From positions 890,708 to 954,707 of the forward strand of contig NZ_LT821239.1 in assembly GCF_900169525.1 (NCBI RefSeq): a DNA stretch of 64,000 nt, in the 5' to 3' direction. Position numbers and translations under genes: made by a program. Source of the DNA: Corynebacterium pacaense (GTDB taxonomy: Bacteria > Actinomycetota > Actinomycetes > Mycobacteriales > Mycobacteriaceae). The notes beneath the pieces are model-generated. The model was not told where the DNA came from and did no database searches. It saw nothing but the letters and a program-made list of their open reading frames with translations. Shown piece by piece: positions 19,501 to 29,980 of the stretch (its first letter is position 1; every line of letters begins with the position of its first letter).

Positions 19501-19519
19501 ATAGGTAAGGCTAATTAGT
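19501..19519 (+). promoter_or_regulatory. Possible DtxR/IdeR-type iron box upstream of ahpC
   Basis: ATAGGTAAGGCTAATTAGT resembles the DtxR operator TTAGGTTAGSCTAACCTAA, matching well in the first 14 positions (12 of 14) and poorly in the last five. It is 280 nt upstream of ahpC in a 380-nt gap that otherwise shows no gene. Iron or redox control of ahpCD is plausible, but the right half-site is weak. Confidence 0.3.
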
Positions 19520-19801
19520 CTCGGTGAATATCACACTTCTTTGAATTGACGAACCGCGGGCCGGAGGGCACAATGAACGGTGGCACGGGGTTGATGCGCA
19601 GATGCGGATGCCGATTCCGATTCCGTGGGCCCGGCTCTCGCCGACAGGCGGCCCGCCTTAAGGAACCGGATGGACAGGTGGGGTGGCACATGGTCACGGC
19701 CGCGATGCGCGGTCATCCACCGGTGCGCCCTGACACCCCGGCGGCCACCTGCGGGAGAACCCCTTGCAAAGGGAATAATTTACGTTGAGGAAGGTTTGGA
19801 T

Positions 19802-20398
19802 ATGGCAATTCTTACTGTGGGAGACACATTCCCCGAGTTTCATCTGACGGCACTGAAGGGCGGGGACCTCCACGACGTCAACGCCCAGCAGCCGGAGGAC
19901 TACTTCGAGGAGGTCTCCCTGGACAGCTACCCCAGGAAGTGGAAGATCATCTTTTTCTACCCGAAGGACTTCACCTTCGTCTGCCCGACGGAGATCGCCG
20001 CCTTCGGCAAGCTCAACGAGGAGTTCGAGGACCGCGACACCCAGGTGCTCGGCGGCTCCACCGACAACGAGTTCGCTCACTTCAACTGGCGTGCGACCCA
20101 CCCCGAGCTCAAGGGAGTCCCCTTCCCCATGTTCGCCGACGTCCGCCACGACCTGATCCGCGCGCTGGGTGTGGAAAACGCTGACGGCGTGGCCGACCGC
20201 GCTACCTTCATCGTTGATCCCGACAACGTGATCCAGTTCGTCTCGGTGACCCCCGACGCCGTCGGGCGCAATGTCGATGAGGTGCTCCGGGTTCTCGATG
20301 CACTCCAGTCCGAGGAGGTCTGTGCGTGCAACTGGCAGGCCAACGACCCCACCAAGGTGATCAACAAGCTTGACGTGGTCCAGGAGGCGCTTGTTTAA
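19802..20398 (+). CDS. ahpC: Alkyl hydroperoxide reductase / peroxiredoxin AhpC
   Basis: 198 residues from ATG 19802. A typical 2-Cys peroxiredoxin. The peroxidatic Cys61 is in FVCPTE (after FFYPKDFT), and the C-terminal VCACNW holds Cys174 and Cys176, the three-cysteine arrangement of actinobacterial AhpC, which is reduced by AhpD. The gene reduces peroxides and peroxynitrite. ahpD overlaps its stop by one base (TAATG). A longer in-frame extension upstream to 19625 is Arg/Pro-rich and not credible. Confidence 0.96.
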   Translation: MAILTVGDTFPEFHLTALKGGDLHDVNAQQPEDYFEEVSLDSYPRKWKIIFFYPKDFTFVCPTEIAAFGKLNEEFEDRDTQVLGGSTDNEFAHFNWRATHPELKGVPFPMFADVRHDLIRALGVENADGVADRATFIVDPDNVIQFVSVTPDAVGRNVDEVLRVLDALQSEEVCACNWQANDPTKVINKLDVVQEALV

Positions 20399-20922
20399 TG
20401 TCGATCGACAACCTGCGCTCGGGTCTTCCGGGATACGCCAAGGATCTCAAACTCAACCTCGGCTCGCTGACCCGCTCGACGGAACTGAGCGAGCAGCAGC
20501 TGTGGGGCACCTTCCTCGCCGCCGCAGCCGCCACCCGGAGCGACACCGTGTTCTCCGAGATCTCCGAGGAGGCGAAGGGTCACCTGTCTGAGGAGGCGGT
20601 CGAGGCCGCCCTCGGTGCCGCCTCGGTCATGGCGATGAACAACGTCGCCTACCGCGCACGGGCCTGGCTCGGAGAGGACTACACCCAGGTGAAGATGGGG
20701 CTGCGCATGAACTTCATCGCCAACCCCGGTGTGGACAAGGTTGATTTCGAGCTGTGGTCGCTCGCGGTGTCCACGATCAACGGGTGCGAGCACTGCACCA
20801 TCGCCCATGAGAAGGTTGTCCGCGAGGCCGGCCTGACCCGCGAGCAGGTCTTCGAGGCCGTCAAGGTCGCCGCCACCGTTCAGGGTGTGGCCCAGGCCGT
20901 CGAGATCGAGAGCGTCCGGTAG
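20398..20922 (+). CDS. ahpD: Alkyl hydroperoxidase AhpD
   Basis: 174 residues. The thioredoxin-like active site CEHC (Cys130, Cys133) with the preceding Glu and following His ([13 protein letters not shown]) matches mycobacterial AhpD, which passes electrons from dihydrolipoamide systems to AhpC. Translationally coupled to ahpC. Confidence 0.96.
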   Translation: MSIDNLRSGLPGYAKDLKLNLGSLTRSTELSEQQLWGTFLAAAAATRSDTVFSEISEEAKGHLSEEAVEAALGAASVMAMNNVAYRARAWLGEDYTQVKMGLRMNFIANPGVDKVDFELWSLAVSTINGCEHCTIAHEKVVREAGLTREQVFEAVKVAATVQGVAQAVEIESVR

Positions 20923-20957
20923 GGCCGCCGCGCCACCGGAGCCTACTCTAAAGTCAC

Positions 20958-20997
20958 GTCCCCCGCCCCGCCCCTATGAAGGGGCGGGGCGGGGGAC
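20958..20997 (+). terminator. Strong G+C-rich hairpin after ahpD
   Basis: A perfect 17-bp stem (20958-20974 with 20981-20997) closing a TATGAA loop, 35 nt after the ahpD stop. No T tract follows, so it may act as an intrinsic terminator of the kind common in high-G+C bacteria, or as an mRNA end stabiliser. Confidence 0.7.
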
Positions 20998-21348
20998 GCT
21001 GGCGTTTCCCCGGTGCCCGTGCCCGCGGCCGGCACCGTCCCGATTGAGATCAAGATCACCGGAGGAGGGCACCACGGTGCCCTGAATCTAAGGGGGACGG
21101 TTCCCGCTGCTGCGCGGTTTCCCCTTGACAGTGGGCGTCGACAAGCAGCCGGTGCCGGTCCGTGCAGCGGGGTGGGGACGGTGGGGCCGGACCGGATCTA
21201 TGTGCAAACTGGGAGAAGCTGGTAGGGTTATCCCGTCGAATACTTAGTTGCATCTGTGCTGCCCTGACCGGGGCCACAGGCAAAGGGAATAACATCCGGT
21301 ACCGCCCCTGGAGAACTGCTTCCGGGGGTGGACCGTCCAGGAGGATAT
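20998..21348 (+). promoter_or_regulatory. secY leader region
   Basis: 350 nt before secY without a recognisable gene. GGTAGGGTTATCCC near 21220 may contain a -10 element (TAGGGT), giving a leader of about 120 nt. Small frames here have no ribosome-binding site. Promoter position not fixed. Confidence 0.3.
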
Positions 21349-22671
21349 GTGTCCGCCATTATCCAGGCTTTCAAGGACGCCGATCTTCGCAAGAAGATAC
21401 TTTTCACTATTGCGATGATTATCGTGTTCCGCATTGGAGCTCAAATCCCATCACCGGGAGTTGATTATGCATCCATCAGCGGTCGTTTGCGCAGCCTGAC
21501 AGAGGATCAGTCGAGCGTCTACTCGCTGATCAACCTTTTCTCCGGTGGTGCACTGCTGCAGCTGTCCATCTTCGCGATCGGCATCATGCCCTACATCACG
21601 GCCTCCATCATCGTGCAGCTGCTCACCGTGGTCATTCCACACTTCGAGGAGCTGAAGAAGGAGGGGCAGTCCGGGCAGACCAAGATGATGCAGTACACCA
21701 GGTACCTCACGGTCGCACTGGCGCTCCTGCAGTCCGCGGGCATCGTGGCGCTCGCCGACCGTGAGCAGCTGCTCGGGGCGGGTGTCCAGGTGCTCAACGC
21801 CGACCGCAACATCTTCGACCTGATCCTGCTGGTGATCACCATGACCGCAGGTGCGGTGCTGGTGATGTGGTTCGGTGAGCTAATCACGGAGAAGGGCGTG
21901 GGCAACGGCATGTCCCTGCTGATCTTCGCCGGTATCGCCACGCGCCTGCCCACCGACGGCATGAGCATCCTCGGCAACTCGGGAGGCGTGGTCTTCGCCC
22001 TGGTGCTGGTCTCGGTCCTGATCCTGGTCATCGGCGTTGTCTTCGTCGAACAGGGGCAGCGGCGGATTCCGGTGCAGTACGCCAAGCGCATGGTGGGACG
22101 CCGCCAGTACGGTGGATCATCGACCTATCTGCCGCTCAAGGTCAACCAGGCCGGCGTCATCCCGGTGATCTTCGCATCCTCGCTGATCTACATGCCCGTC
22201 CTGATCACGCAGATCGTCACCTCCGGATCACTCGAGGTCAGCGACAACTGGTGGCAGCGCAACGTCATCGCGCATCTGCAGACACCATCGTCCTGGCAGT
22301 ACATCGTCGCCTATTTCGCGCTGACCATCTTCTTCTCCTATTTTTACGTCTCGGTCCAGTACGATCCGGCCGAGCAGGCGGACAACATGAAGAAGTACGG
22401 CGGGTTCATCCCCGGCATCCGCCCCGGCCGGCCGACCGCGGCCTACCTGGGATTTGTGATGAACAGGCTGCTGTTCGTCGGTTCCCTCTACCTGGCTGTC
22501 ATCGCCGTGCTGCCGAATATTATGCTGGACCTAGGCGTTGACGCCGGTTCCGCAGGTGCCACCCCGTTCGGCGGCACCGCAATCCTGATTCTTGTGTCTG
22601 TCGCGCTGACCACGGTCAAGCAGATCGAGAGCCAGCTCCTGCAAAGCAACTACGAAGGACTCCTCAAATAA
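21349..22671 (+). CDS. secY: Preprotein translocase subunit SecY
   Basis: 440 residues from GTG 21349 ([20 protein letters not shown]); a start at 21328 would add seven atypical residues, and GGAGGATAT precedes the GTG. Ten membrane helices form the protein-conducting channel with SecE and SecG. Typical segments are [20 protein letters not shown] (plug region), [12 protein letters not shown] and [15 protein letters not shown]. Stop overlaps the adk start (TAATG). Confidence 0.97.
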   Translation: MSAIIQAFKDADLRKKILFTIAMIIVFRIGAQIPSPGVDYASISGRLRSLTEDQSSVYSLINLFSGGALLQLSIFAIGIMPYITASIIVQLLTVVIPHFEELKKEGQSGQTKMMQYTRYLTVALALLQSAGIVALADREQLLGAGVQVLNADRNIFDLILLVITMTAGAVLVMWFGELITEKGVGNGMSLLIFAGIATRLPTDGMSILGNSGGVVFALVLVSVLILVIGVVFVEQGQRRIPVQYAKRMVGRRQYGGSSTYLPLKVNQAGVIPVIFASSLIYMPVLITQIVTSGSLEVSDNWWQRNVIAHLQTPSSWQYIVAYFALTIFFSYFYVSVQYDPAEQADNMKKYGGFIPGIRPGRPTAAYLGFVMNRLLFVGSLYLAVIAVLPNIMLDLGVDAGSAGATPFGGTAILILVSVALTTVKQIESQLLQSNYEGLLK

Positions 22672-23216
22672 TGCGACTCGTACTCCTTGGACCCCCCGGT
22701 GCCGGCAAGGGCACCCAGGCCGTCATTCTCTCCGAGAAGCTCGGCATCCCGCACATCTCCACCGGCGACCTCTTCCGCGCCAACATCGGCGAGGGCACCC
22801 CGCTCGGAGTCGAGGCCAAGCAGTACATCGACGCGGGAAAGCTCGTTCCCACCGATGTCACCGCCCGCATGGTGCAGGCTCGCCTGGCCGAGCCCGACGC
22901 CGCCGAGGGATTCCTTCTCGACGGTTTCCCCCGGACGGTGGAGCAGGCGGACATTCTCGCCGCACTGCTGGCCGAATCCGGTCACAGCCTCGACGGCGTG
23001 ATCAACTACGTAGTCTCCGAGGACGTGGTGGTCGAGCGCATGCTCTCCCGCGGCCGCGCCGACGACAACGAGGAGACCATCCGCACCCGGCTCGGCGTCT
23101 ACCGGGATGAGACCGCCCCGCTGATCAGCTACTACGGCGACCGCATCATCAACATCGAGGCGGAGGGCAGCGTCGAGGACATCAGCGCACGCACCCTCGC
23201 AGCCCTGGGCAGATAG
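22671..23216 (+). CDS. adk: Adenylate kinase
   Basis: 181 residues, the short form lacking a zinc LID. The P-loop [10 protein letters not shown] spans residues 7-16. The NMP-binding motif HISTGDLFR and the FLLDGFPRT motif are present. It interconverts ATP+AMP and 2 ADP. Coupled to secY. Confidence 0.96.
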   Translation: MRLVLLGPPGAGKGTQAVILSEKLGIPHISTGDLFRANIGEGTPLGVEAKQYIDAGKLVPTDVTARMVQARLAEPDAAEGFLLDGFPRTVEQADILAALLAESGHSLDGVINYVVSEDVVVERMLSRGRADDNEETIRTRLGVYRDETAPLISYYGDRIINIEAEGSVEDISARTLAALGR

Positions 23217-23255
23217 CACCACGATGCCTATCGACGCCACGGGCGTCAAGCACCA

Positions 23256-23293
23256 CGGCCGGTGACCGCGTTCCACAACGCGGTCACCGGCCG
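23256..23293 (+). terminator. Hairpin between adk and map
   Basis: A 17-bp perfect stem (23256-23272 with 23277-23293) around CCAC, followed by CACATTTTCC. It lies 40 nt after adk, so map may depend on read-through or on its own promoter. Confidence 0.75.
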
Positions 23294-23336
23294 CACATTT
23301 TCCAGTGCAACCACCTAAGGAGGAGGAACACCCGTC

Positions 23337-24131
23337 ATGGGATTCCGGAAGAAGTCAAAAACCGTGGCCGCGAAGACACCGCGTGAGCTCGATGAGATGC
23401 AGGCGGCCGGAGAGATCGTCGGACGGGCGCTTCAGGCCGTCAGGGAGCAGGCGAGGGCGGGAATGACCACCCTGGATCTCGACGCCATCGCCGAGGATGT
23501 GATCCGCAGCGCCGGCGCCCAGCCGACCTTCAAGGGCTACCAGGGTTTCCCCGGCTCCATTTGTGCCTCCGTCAATGAGGTGATCGTCCACGGCATCCCC
23601 TCGGATGAGACCGTGCTCGCCGAGGGCGACCTCGTCTCCATCGACTGCGGCGCGACCCTCAACGGATGGGTCGGGGACTCTGCGTGGACCTTTGGCATCG
23701 GTGAGATCGACGAGGACGTCCGTGCACTCAACGATGCCACCGAGTGGGTTCTCGCCGAGGGCCTCAAGGCGATGGTTCCGGGCAACCGCCTGACCGATGT
23801 TTCCCACGCCCTCGAGAGCGCCACGCGCAGGGCGGAGCAGAAGTTCGGCGTAGACCTCGGCATCGTGGACGGTTACGGTGGGCACGGCATCGGACACGCC
23901 ATGCACGAGGAACCCTATCTCGCCAATGAGGGGCGCCCGGGAAAGGGACCGATCATCCAGGAGGGATCCGTTCTCGCCATTGAACCCATGCTCACCCTCG
24001 GCACCGTCGACTCCGCGGTGCTCGAGGATGACTGGACGGTGGTCACCCTCGACGGTTCCTGGGCCTCGCACTGGGAACACACCGTGGCCGCCACCGCAGG
24101 GGGGCCGCGTATCCTCACCCCCCGCCGATAG
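23337..24131 (+). CDS. map: Methionine aminopeptidase, type I
   Basis: 264 residues. It removes the initiator Met from nascent proteins. The metal ligands appear in order: Asp in VSIDCGATLNGWVGDSAWTF (two Asp), His in GGHGIGHAMHEEP, Glu in LAIEPM, Glu in WEHT. A strong AAGGAGGAGG precedes the ATG. The first residues (GFRKKSKTVAAKTPRELDEM) are typical of the actinobacterial enzyme. Confidence 0.96.
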   Translation: MGFRKKSKTVAAKTPRELDEMQAAGEIVGRALQAVREQARAGMTTLDLDAIAEDVIRSAGAQPTFKGYQGFPGSICASVNEVIVHGIPSDETVLAEGDLVSIDCGATLNGWVGDSAWTFGIGEIDEDVRALNDATEWVLAEGLKAMVPGNRLTDVSHALESATRRAEQKFGVDLGIVDGYGGHGIGHAMHEEPYLANEGRPGKGPIIQEGSVLAIEPMLTLGTVDSAVLEDDWTVVTLDGSWASHWEHTVAATAGGPRILTPRR

Positions 24132-24276
24132 CGTTCTCCGGTCATTGTTGCCGGGGTTTTCCGAGCGCGCAAAGGTTTGCGGTGATTGGTGCCAACCGGA
24201 ATGGACCGGCCCGGCCGATAGCGGATGTGGTGTTCAGGTTCCCCTCAGCGGGAATCGGGTTATATACTTTGCCACT

Positions 24277-25044
24277 ATGCACAATTCTTCCCGTACCCGC
24301 AGCGCGCTCGGAGCCAGGCGCCGGACCATCGGAATCGTCGCCGCACTGACCGCAGCGATCTCCGTCCTGGTTCCCGCGACCGCCTCCGCCCAGGAGATCG
24401 TCCCGGGTTCCTCGGACATCAATTCGCAGATCCAGCAGGCGTTCAACTCAGGTCTGGCGCAGTCCCGCGAGGATGCGTGGAATATCCGCAACAACCTCCG
24501 TGCGCAGGTGGCCTACCTCGGCGCCGGGGCCCTGCCACTCAATGATGCCATCGACAACACCGTGGAGGTCATCTTCCCCGGGCTGATTCAGCAGAAGCTG
24601 GACCAGCAGCGTGCGGCGGAGGCGGCCATCGCCGAGCAGCACGCAGCGCAACAACGCGCCCAGGAGGAGGCCACCCGGGCCGCCCGCTTCGACCGTGGCA
24701 GCTGCCCCGTCACCGCCGACGTGTGTGTGGACATCGACGGTGGCCGCTCCTGGCTGCAGTCGGGCGGAGAGGTGGTCTACGGTGCGGTACCGGTGTCCTC
24801 CGGTGGAAGGGGCCAGGAGACCCCGCGCGGAAGTTTCACCATCAACCGCAAGGTCAAGGATGAGATCTCGCATGAGTTCGGCAACGCGCCGATGCCCTAT
24901 GCCATGTACTTCACCTACAACGGCCACGCGTTCCATCAGGGCAATGTCGCCACCACCTCCGCGGGATGCGTCCGACTGAGCCAGCAGGATGCCATCCACT
25001 ACTTCAACAACGTCGACATCGGGGACACGGTCTACATCTACTAG
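24277..25044 (+). CDS. Secreted L,D-transpeptidase (YkuD domain)
   Basis: 255 residues from ATG 24277. Signal peptide: TIGIVAALTAAISVLVPATA, with cleavage likely after ASA (residue ~35). A helical, Gln/Ala-rich stalk (residues ~90-135) precedes the YkuD domain. The catalytic motif has His220 (FHQGN) and Cys231 in TTSAGCVRLS. Such enzymes form 3-3 cross-links in corynebacterial peptidoglycan or attach proteins to it. The frame is open for 130 codons upstream but that part overlaps map and is not coding. Confidence 0.93.
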   Translation: MHNSSRTRSALGARRRTIGIVAALTAAISVLVPATASAQEIVPGSSDINSQIQQAFNSGLAQSREDAWNIRNNLRAQVAYLGAGALPLNDAIDNTVEVIFPGLIQQKLDQQRAAEAAIAEQHAAQQRAQEEATRAARFDRGSCPVTADVCVDIDGGRSWLQSGGEVVYGAVPVSSGGRGQETPRGSFTINRKVKDEISHEFGNAPMPYAMYFTYNGHAFHQGNVATTSAGCVRLSQQDAIHYFNNVDIGDTVYIY

Positions 25045-25072
25045 ATCCACCGGTAGCTGACTCCGCGCGGAC

Positions 25073-25100
25073 GCGGGATCCCCGACGACGGGGATCCCGC
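25073..25100 (+). terminator. Hairpin after the L,D-transpeptidase gene
   Basis: GCGGGATCCCCG / CGGGGATCCCGC, a perfect 12-bp stem with an ACGA loop, 30 nt after the stop. Tail is GTCCCGTACTCTTTC. Confidence 0.75.
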
Positions 25101-25160
25101 GTCCCGTACTCTTTCAAGGGGACTCCACCCAAGTGTCCCTGTTGCCCGACGGCATCACAT

Positions 25161-25189
25161 TTGGTATTGGCGCGCTGTACGTGTAATCT
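25161..25189 (+). promoter_or_regulatory. Promoter of infA-rpsM-rpsK-rpsD
   Basis: TTGGTA (25161-25166), 17-nt spacer, TAATCT (25184-25189). It matches sigma-A type elements at ideal spacing and lies 98 nt upstream of the infA start. Confidence 0.55.
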
Positions 25190-25286
25190 TTGTCGATGGT
25201 GTATACGCAGTTCGCGTAGTCACCGAATTTTGCAGTGGTAAAACTTAGGGGCCGCCCACCATCGCGGCCCCGGGAATGTGGAGGAT

Positions 25287-25505
25287 ATGGCTAAGGAAGG
25301 CGCAATTGAGGTCGAGGGTCGCATCGTCGAACCCCTGCCGAATGCAATGTTCCGAGTCGAGCTCGACAATGGGCACAAGGTTCTTGCCCACATCAGTGGG
25401 AAGATGCGTCAGCACTACATCCGTATCCTTCCTGAGGACCGCGTGGTTGTGGAGCTCTCGCCCTACGATCTCACCCGCGGTCGCATCGTCTACCGCTACA
25501 AGTAA
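25287..25505 (+). CDS. infA: Translation initiation factor IF-1
   Basis: 72 residues from ATG 25287 ([20 protein letters not shown]), preceded by GGAGG; the ATG at 25278 would add three residues. OB-fold with [16 protein letters not shown] and [11 protein letters not shown]. It blocks the A site during initiation. Confidence 0.97.
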   Translation: MAKEGAIEVEGRIVEPLPNAMFRVELDNGHKVLAHISGKMRQHYIRILPEDRVVVELSPYDLTRGRIVYRYK

Positions 25506-25692
25506 GACATCACACGCCTCCATATATCAGGGCGCTTCCGGGACATCCGGTGGTGCTGACACACCTCCAGGCAACGATGGCTGGAGCCTTACGAATCACA
25601 ACCCACAGCCCGGTTTCCGTCCGGGCGAAGCGTTGCGTGGTGAGGACGAATATGGGGAAAACCATCGCAACAACCGGAAAGGTTACTGCCAT

Positions 25693-26061
25693 ATGGCACG
25701 TCTAGCTGGTGTTGATCTCCCGCGTAACAAGCGCATGGAGGTCGCTCTCACCTACATCTACGGTATCGGCCCCGCCCGATCCAAGCAGCTGCTCGAAGAG
25801 ACCGGCATCTCTCCCGACCTGCGCACCGACAACCTCACGGATGAGCAGATCGCTTCTCTCCGCGATGTCATCGAAGGTACCTGGAAGGTCGAGGGTGACC
25901 TCCGCCGCCAGGTCCAGGCCGACATCCGCCGCAAGATCGAAATCGGTTGCTACCAGGGTCTGCGTCACCGTCGTGGCCTGCCCGTTCGTGGTCAGCGCAC
26001 CAAGACCAATGCGCGTACGCGCAAGGGCCCGAAGAAGACGATCGCCGGAAAGAAGAAGTAG
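25693..26061 (+). CDS. rpsM: 30S ribosomal protein S13
   Basis: 122 residues from ATG 25693 ([20 protein letters not shown]). The signature [20 protein letters not shown] is present, with a Lys-rich tail. S13 makes inter-subunit bridges in the 30S head. It is 187 nt downstream of infA; the open frame between them is not conserved in sequence. Confidence 0.97.
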   Translation: MARLAGVDLPRNKRMEVALTYIYGIGPARSKQLLEETGISPDLRTDNLTDEQIASLRDVIEGTWKVEGDLRRQVQADIRRKIEIGCYQGLRHRRGLPVRGQRTKTNARTRKGPKKTIAGKKK

Positions 26062-26064
26062 AAC

Positions 26065-26469
26065 ATGCCTCCAAAAGCACGCTCAGGCGCGCGCCGTACC
26101 GGCCGTCGCGTCGTAAAGAAGAATGTGGCCCAGGGCCACGCATACATCAAGTCCACCTTTAACAACACCATCGTGTCGATCACCGATCCGAGCGGCGCAG
26201 TTATCTCCTGGGCTTCCTCCGGACACGTCGGATTCAAGGGCTCACGCAAGTCCACGCCCTTCGCCGCACAGATGGCCGCCGAGAACGCTGCCCGCAAGGC
26301 AATGGATCACGGCATGAAGAAGGTTGACGTCTTCGTCAAGGGTCCGGGTTCGGGCCGGGAAACTGCTATCCGTTCCCTCCAGGCCGCCGGCCTCGAGGTC
26401 AACTCGATCTCCGACGTGACGCCCCAGCCCCACAACGGCTGCCGTCCGCCGAAGCGTCGTCGCGTTTAA
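26065..26469 (+). CDS. rpsK: 30S ribosomal protein S11
   Basis: 134 residues with [20 protein letters not shown] and the C-terminal [17 protein letters not shown] universal to S11. It forms part of the platform and E site. Confidence 0.97.
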   Translation: MPPKARSGARRTGRRVVKKNVAQGHAYIKSTFNNTIVSITDPSGAVISWASSGHVGFKGSRKSTPFAAQMAAENAARKAMDHGMKKVDVFVKGPGSGRETAIRSLQAAGLEVNSISDVTPQPHNGCRPPKRRRV

Positions 26470-26492
26470 TAGGGAAGGAAAGGTAATTACAC

Positions 26493-27098
26493 ATGGCTCG
26501 TTATACCGGCCCAGCAACCCGTAAATCCCGTCGCCTGCGCGTCGACCTCATCGGCGGAGACATGGCCTTCGAGCGTCGTCCCTACCCCCCGGGGCAGGCT
26601 GGCCGCGCACGCATCAAGGAGTCCGAGTACCTGCTCCAGCTCCAGGAGAAGCAGAAGGCCCGTTTCATCTACGGCGTGATGGAGAAGCAGTTCCGTCGCT
26701 ACTACGCCGAGGCGAACCGTCGTCCGGGCAAGACCGGTGACAACCTCATCGTCATGCTCGAGACCCGCCTCGACAACGTGGTGTACCGTGCGGGTCTCGC
26801 CCGCACCCGTCGCCAGGCACGTCAGCTGGTCTCCCACGGTCACTTCACCGTCAACGGCAAGGCAGTCGACGTCCCCTCCTTCCGCGTCTCCCAGTACGAC
26901 ATCATCGATGTCCGCCAGAAGTCGCAGAAGATGAACTGGTTCGAAGAGGCACAGGACAGCCTCATCGACGCCATCGTTCCGGCCTGGCTGCAGGTCGTTC
27001 CGTCCACCCTGCGCATTCTCGTGCACCAGCTGCCCGAGCGCGCCCAGATCGACGTGCCGCTGCAGGAGCAGCTCATCGTCGAGCTTTACTCGAAGTAG
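26493..27098 (+). CDS. rpsD: 30S ribosomal protein S4
   Basis: 201 residues. Contains the S4 RNA-binding domain (LDNVVYRAGLARTRRQARQL, VSHGHFTVNGKAVDVPSFRV). No zinc-binding cysteines (C- form). Nucleates 30S assembly. AGGGAAGGAAAGG precedes the ATG. Confidence 0.97.
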   Translation: MARYTGPATRKSRRLRVDLIGGDMAFERRPYPPGQAGRARIKESEYLLQLQEKQKARFIYGVMEKQFRRYYAEANRRPGKTGDNLIVMLETRLDNVVYRAGLARTRRQARQLVSHGHFTVNGKAVDVPSFRVSQYDIIDVRQKSQKMNWFEEAQDSLIDAIVPAWLQVVPSTLRILVHQLPERAQIDVPLQEQLIVELYSK

Positions 27099-27107
27099 TT
27101 CCGTGGT

Positions 27108-27128
27108 GCCCGGGTACCGCACCCGGGC
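27108..27128 (+). terminator. Hairpin between rpsD and rpoA
   Basis: GCCCGGGT (27108-27115) pairs with ACCCGGGC (27121-27128). No T run follows, so it may attenuate rather than end transcription into rpoA. Confidence 0.45.
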
Positions 27129-27207
27129 AGAACGGGAGATCTTCCCGCATCATCATCCTTTCCGCTCTATCGACGTCAAATAGCGGACGTCAACCAAGGA
27201 GAGTTCC

Positions 27208-28224
27208 ATGCTCATTTCACAGCGACCCACCCTGACCGAGGAATTCGTCGACGCATCGCGTTCCAAGTTCGTCATCGAACCTCTGGAGCCGGGTTTCGGC
27301 TACACCCTCGGCAATTCACTGCGCCGGACCCTGCTGTCATCCATCCCGGGTGCGGCAGTGACCAGCGTGAAGATCGATGGTGTCCTCCACGAGTTCACCA
27401 CCATCAACGGTGTCAAGGAGGATGTCTCCGACATCATCCTCAACATCAAGGGTCTGGTGCTGTCCTCCGACTCCGACGAGCCGGTTGTCATGCACCTGGT
27501 CAAGGAGGGCGCCGGGGCCGTCACAGCCGGTGACATCCAGCCCCCGGCCGGCGTGGAGATCCACAACCCGGATCTGCACATCGCCACCCTGAATGAGACC
27601 GCCAAGCTGGAAATCGAGCTCATCGTCGAGCGCGGACGCGGCTACGTCCCCGCAACCATGACCGCCACCGGTGGTGAGATCGGCCGGATCCCGGTTGATC
27701 AGATCTACTCCCCGGTCCTGAAGGTCAGCTACAAGGTCGAGGCGACCCGCGTCGAGCAGCGCACCGACTTCGACAAGCTGATCATCGACGTTGAGACCAA
27801 GAACTCCATCACCGCCCGTGACGCCCTGGCGTCGGCAGGCAAGACCCTGGTTGAGCTGTTCGGTCTCGCCCGCGAGCTGAACACCGCTGCCGAAGGCATC
27901 GAGATCGGACCCTCCCCGCAGGAGACCGAGTACATCGCCGCCTACAGCATGCCGATCGAGGATCTGGACTTCTCCGTTCGTTCCTACAACTGCCTCAAGC
28001 GCGAGGACATCCACACCGTGGGTGAGCTCGCGGAGCGCGCCGAGTCCGATTTGCTGGATATCCGCAACTTCGGGCAGAAGTCGATCAATGAGGTAAAGAT
28101 CAAGCTCGCAGGCCTGGGCCTGACGCTGAAGGATGCTCCCGAGGACTTCGATCCCTCCACCCTTGAAGGCTATGACGCCGAGACTGGTGGGTACATCGAT
28201 GTTGAGCCGGAAGATTCCGAGTAA
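27208..28224 (+). CDS. rpoA: RNA polymerase alpha subunit
   Basis: 338 residues. The N-terminal assembly domain has [21 protein letters not shown] linker precedes the C-terminal DNA/activator-binding domain ([40 protein letters not shown]). The tail is acidic. AAGGAGAG lies upstream. Confidence 0.97.
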   Translation: MLISQRPTLTEEFVDASRSKFVIEPLEPGFGYTLGNSLRRTLLSSIPGAAVTSVKIDGVLHEFTTINGVKEDVSDIILNIKGLVLSSDSDEPVVMHLVKEGAGAVTAGDIQPPAGVEIHNPDLHIATLNETAKLEIELIVERGRGYVPATMTATGGEIGRIPVDQIYSPVLKVSYKVEATRVEQRTDFDKLIIDVETKNSITARDALASAGKTLVELFGLARELNTAAEGIEIGPSPQETEYIAAYSMPIEDLDFSVRSYNCLKREDIHTVGELAERAESDLLDIRNFGQKSINEVKIKLAGLGLTLKDAPEDFDPSTLEGYDAETGGYIDVEPEDSE

Positions 28225-28279
28225 GTCGCTATAGGCCCTCAGGGCCGCGCTCACAACATAAGTACACGAGGAGTACACA

Positions 28280-28819
28280 ATGCCTACCCCAAAGAAGGGC
28301 GCCCGTCTCGGCGGTTCCGCAAGCCACCAGAAGAAGATTCTTTCCAATCTGGCCGCTTCGCTGTTCGAGCACGGCGCAATCAAGACCACCGATGCCAAGG
28401 CAAAGGCTCTGCGTCCCTACGCTGAGAAGCTGATCACCAAGGCAAAGGCCGGAACCGTCGCGGATCGTCGCAACGTTCTGGCACTGGTTCCGAACAAGGA
28501 GGTCGTCGCCCACCTGTTCAACGAACTCGCACCGAAGTTCGAGAACCGCGCCGGTGGTTACACCCGCATCATCAAGCTGGAGAACCGCAAGGGCGACAAC
28601 GCCCCCATGTCCCAGATCTCGCTGGTTCTCGAGGAGACCGTCTCCGCGGAGGCATCCCGCGCAACCCGTGCCGCAGCGTCGAAGAAGGCCGCTGAGGAAG
28701 CACCTGTTGAGGATGTAGTCGAGGAGACCGCAACCGAGGAGGAGGCCCCCGTCGAGGAGGCAGCCACCGAGGAGTCACCGGTCGAGGAATCAACCGAGGA
28801 GAAGACCGAGGAGAAGTAG
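28280..28819 (+). CDS. rplQ: 50S ribosomal protein L17 with acidic C-terminal extension
   Basis: 179 residues. Residues 1-125 are a standard L17 ([39 protein letters not shown]). The last ~50 are Glu/Ala/Val/Thr-rich ([20 protein letters not shown] and similar), an actinobacterial extension of unknown role. L17 lies near the tunnel exit. Followed by a strong terminator. Confidence 0.96.
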   Translation: MPTPKKGARLGGSASHQKKILSNLAASLFEHGAIKTTDAKAKALRPYAEKLITKAKAGTVADRRNVLALVPNKEVVAHLFNELAPKFENRAGGYTRIIKLENRKGDNAPMSQISLVLEETVSAEASRATRAAASKKAAEEAPVEDVVEETATEEEAPVEEAATEESPVEESTEEKTEEK

Positions 28820-28850
28820 TTTCTCCCTGGTCCCACTCCACCTGAGCGCC

Positions 28851-28881
28851 CCGCACCGTCAACCGGTGCGGGGCGTTTTGC
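28851..28881 (+). terminator. Terminator of rpoA-rplQ
   Basis: GCCCCGCACCG pairs with CGGTGCGGGGC around a TCAAC loop, followed by GTTTTG. Perfect stem 30 nt after rplQ. Confidence 0.88.
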
Positions 28882-29017
28882 CTCGGGCCCCCGTCCGGGG
28901 GCGGCACCCGGGACCGCCCTGCCAACCACGCCCCGCGCCGGCGCGTTCCGGAGGCGCGGTTGGAAACAAAGAGCCGGTGGGGCACCGGCGAACACCGAAG
29001 GGATGGAGAAGCGTTCA

Positions 29018-29905
29018 ATGGCTGTGGAGGACAAGATACGCCTGCGGCTCGACCTCGCCTACGACGGCACCGATTTTCACGGATGGGCCAAGCAGGGCAG
29101 CAGTGATCTGCGCACCGTGCAGAAGGTGCTCGAGGACACTCTGGCGCTGGTGCTGCGGGAGACTGTTGAGCTGAGCGTCGCGGGCCGCACCGACGCCGGG
29201 GTGCACGCGGCGGGGCAGGTCGCGCATGTGGACGTACCGCGGGCCGCGCTCGAGCAGCGCAGCATCGACGGTGACCCCGCACGCCTGGTCCGCCGGCTGG
29301 CGCGGCTGCTTCCCGACGACGTGCGCGTCGACACGGTGTCGCAGGCCCCGCCGGGTTTCGATGCGCGCTTCTCCGCCCTGCGCCGCCACTACGTCTACCG
29401 CGTGTGCACGCATCCGGCGGGGCCGCTGCCGACGCGGATCCGGGACACCGCCACCTGGCCGAAACCCGTCGATATCCAGGCGGCGCAGGCGGCGGCGGAT
29501 GCGCTCGTCGGTCTGCACGATTTCGTTGCCTTCTGCAGGGCCAAACCGAATGCGACGACGGTCCGCGACCTCCAGGAGTTCACCTGGTCCGATGTCTCCA
29601 CACCGACCGAACCCCAGTTGTACGAGGCGCACGTGGTCGCAGACGCCTTCTGCTGGTCGATGGTGCGGTCCCTGGTCGGGTCCTGCCTTGCGGTCGGTGA
29701 GGGCCGCCGCGGCTCCGGGTTCACACGGGAGCTTCTCGACGCAACGACCCGCAGCCCCCGGGTCCCGGTGGCCGCGGCCAGGGGACTGTCACTGACGGCG
29801 GTGGACTATCCCGATGACGATGGGCTCCTGGTACGGGCCGTGATGACCCGTGCCAAGAGGGAGATACCCGCGAGCCTCCGGCTCGGGGAGTTCCCACGCG
29901 GCTAA
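29018..29905 (+). CDS. truA: tRNA pseudouridine(38-40) synthase TruA
   Basis: 295 residues from ATG 29018, chosen because GGAG lies 9 nt upstream; the ATG at 29003 has no properly spaced site. It isomerises uridines 38-40 of tRNA anticodon arms. RLDLAYDGTDFHGWAKQG, the catalytic Asp in VAGRTDAGVHAAGQVAH and the MVRSLVGSCLAVGEGR segment identify TruA. Confidence 0.95.
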   Translation: MAVEDKIRLRLDLAYDGTDFHGWAKQGSSDLRTVQKVLEDTLALVLRETVELSVAGRTDAGVHAAGQVAHVDVPRAALEQRSIDGDPARLVRRLARLLPDDVRVDTVSQAPPGFDARFSALRRHYVYRVCTHPAGPLPTRIRDTATWPKPVDIQAAQAAADALVGLHDFVAFCRAKPNATTVRDLQEFTWSDVSTPTEPQLYEAHVVADAFCWSMVRSLVGSCLAVGEGRRGSGFTRELLDATTRSPRVPVAAARGLSLTAVDYPDDDGLLVRAVMTRAKREIPASLRLGEFPRG

Positions 29906-29980
29906 ACTCTATGCGGTGGCATTCGTGCCAGAGCAAGACCGAGTGGAGAAAGCGAACAGGAAAGTGGTGACACGACCCGA

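Noticed and set aside
23878..24276. N-terminal extension of the L,D-transpeptidase
   Set aside because: It overlaps map in another frame; the signal peptide right after ATG 24277 fixes the start.
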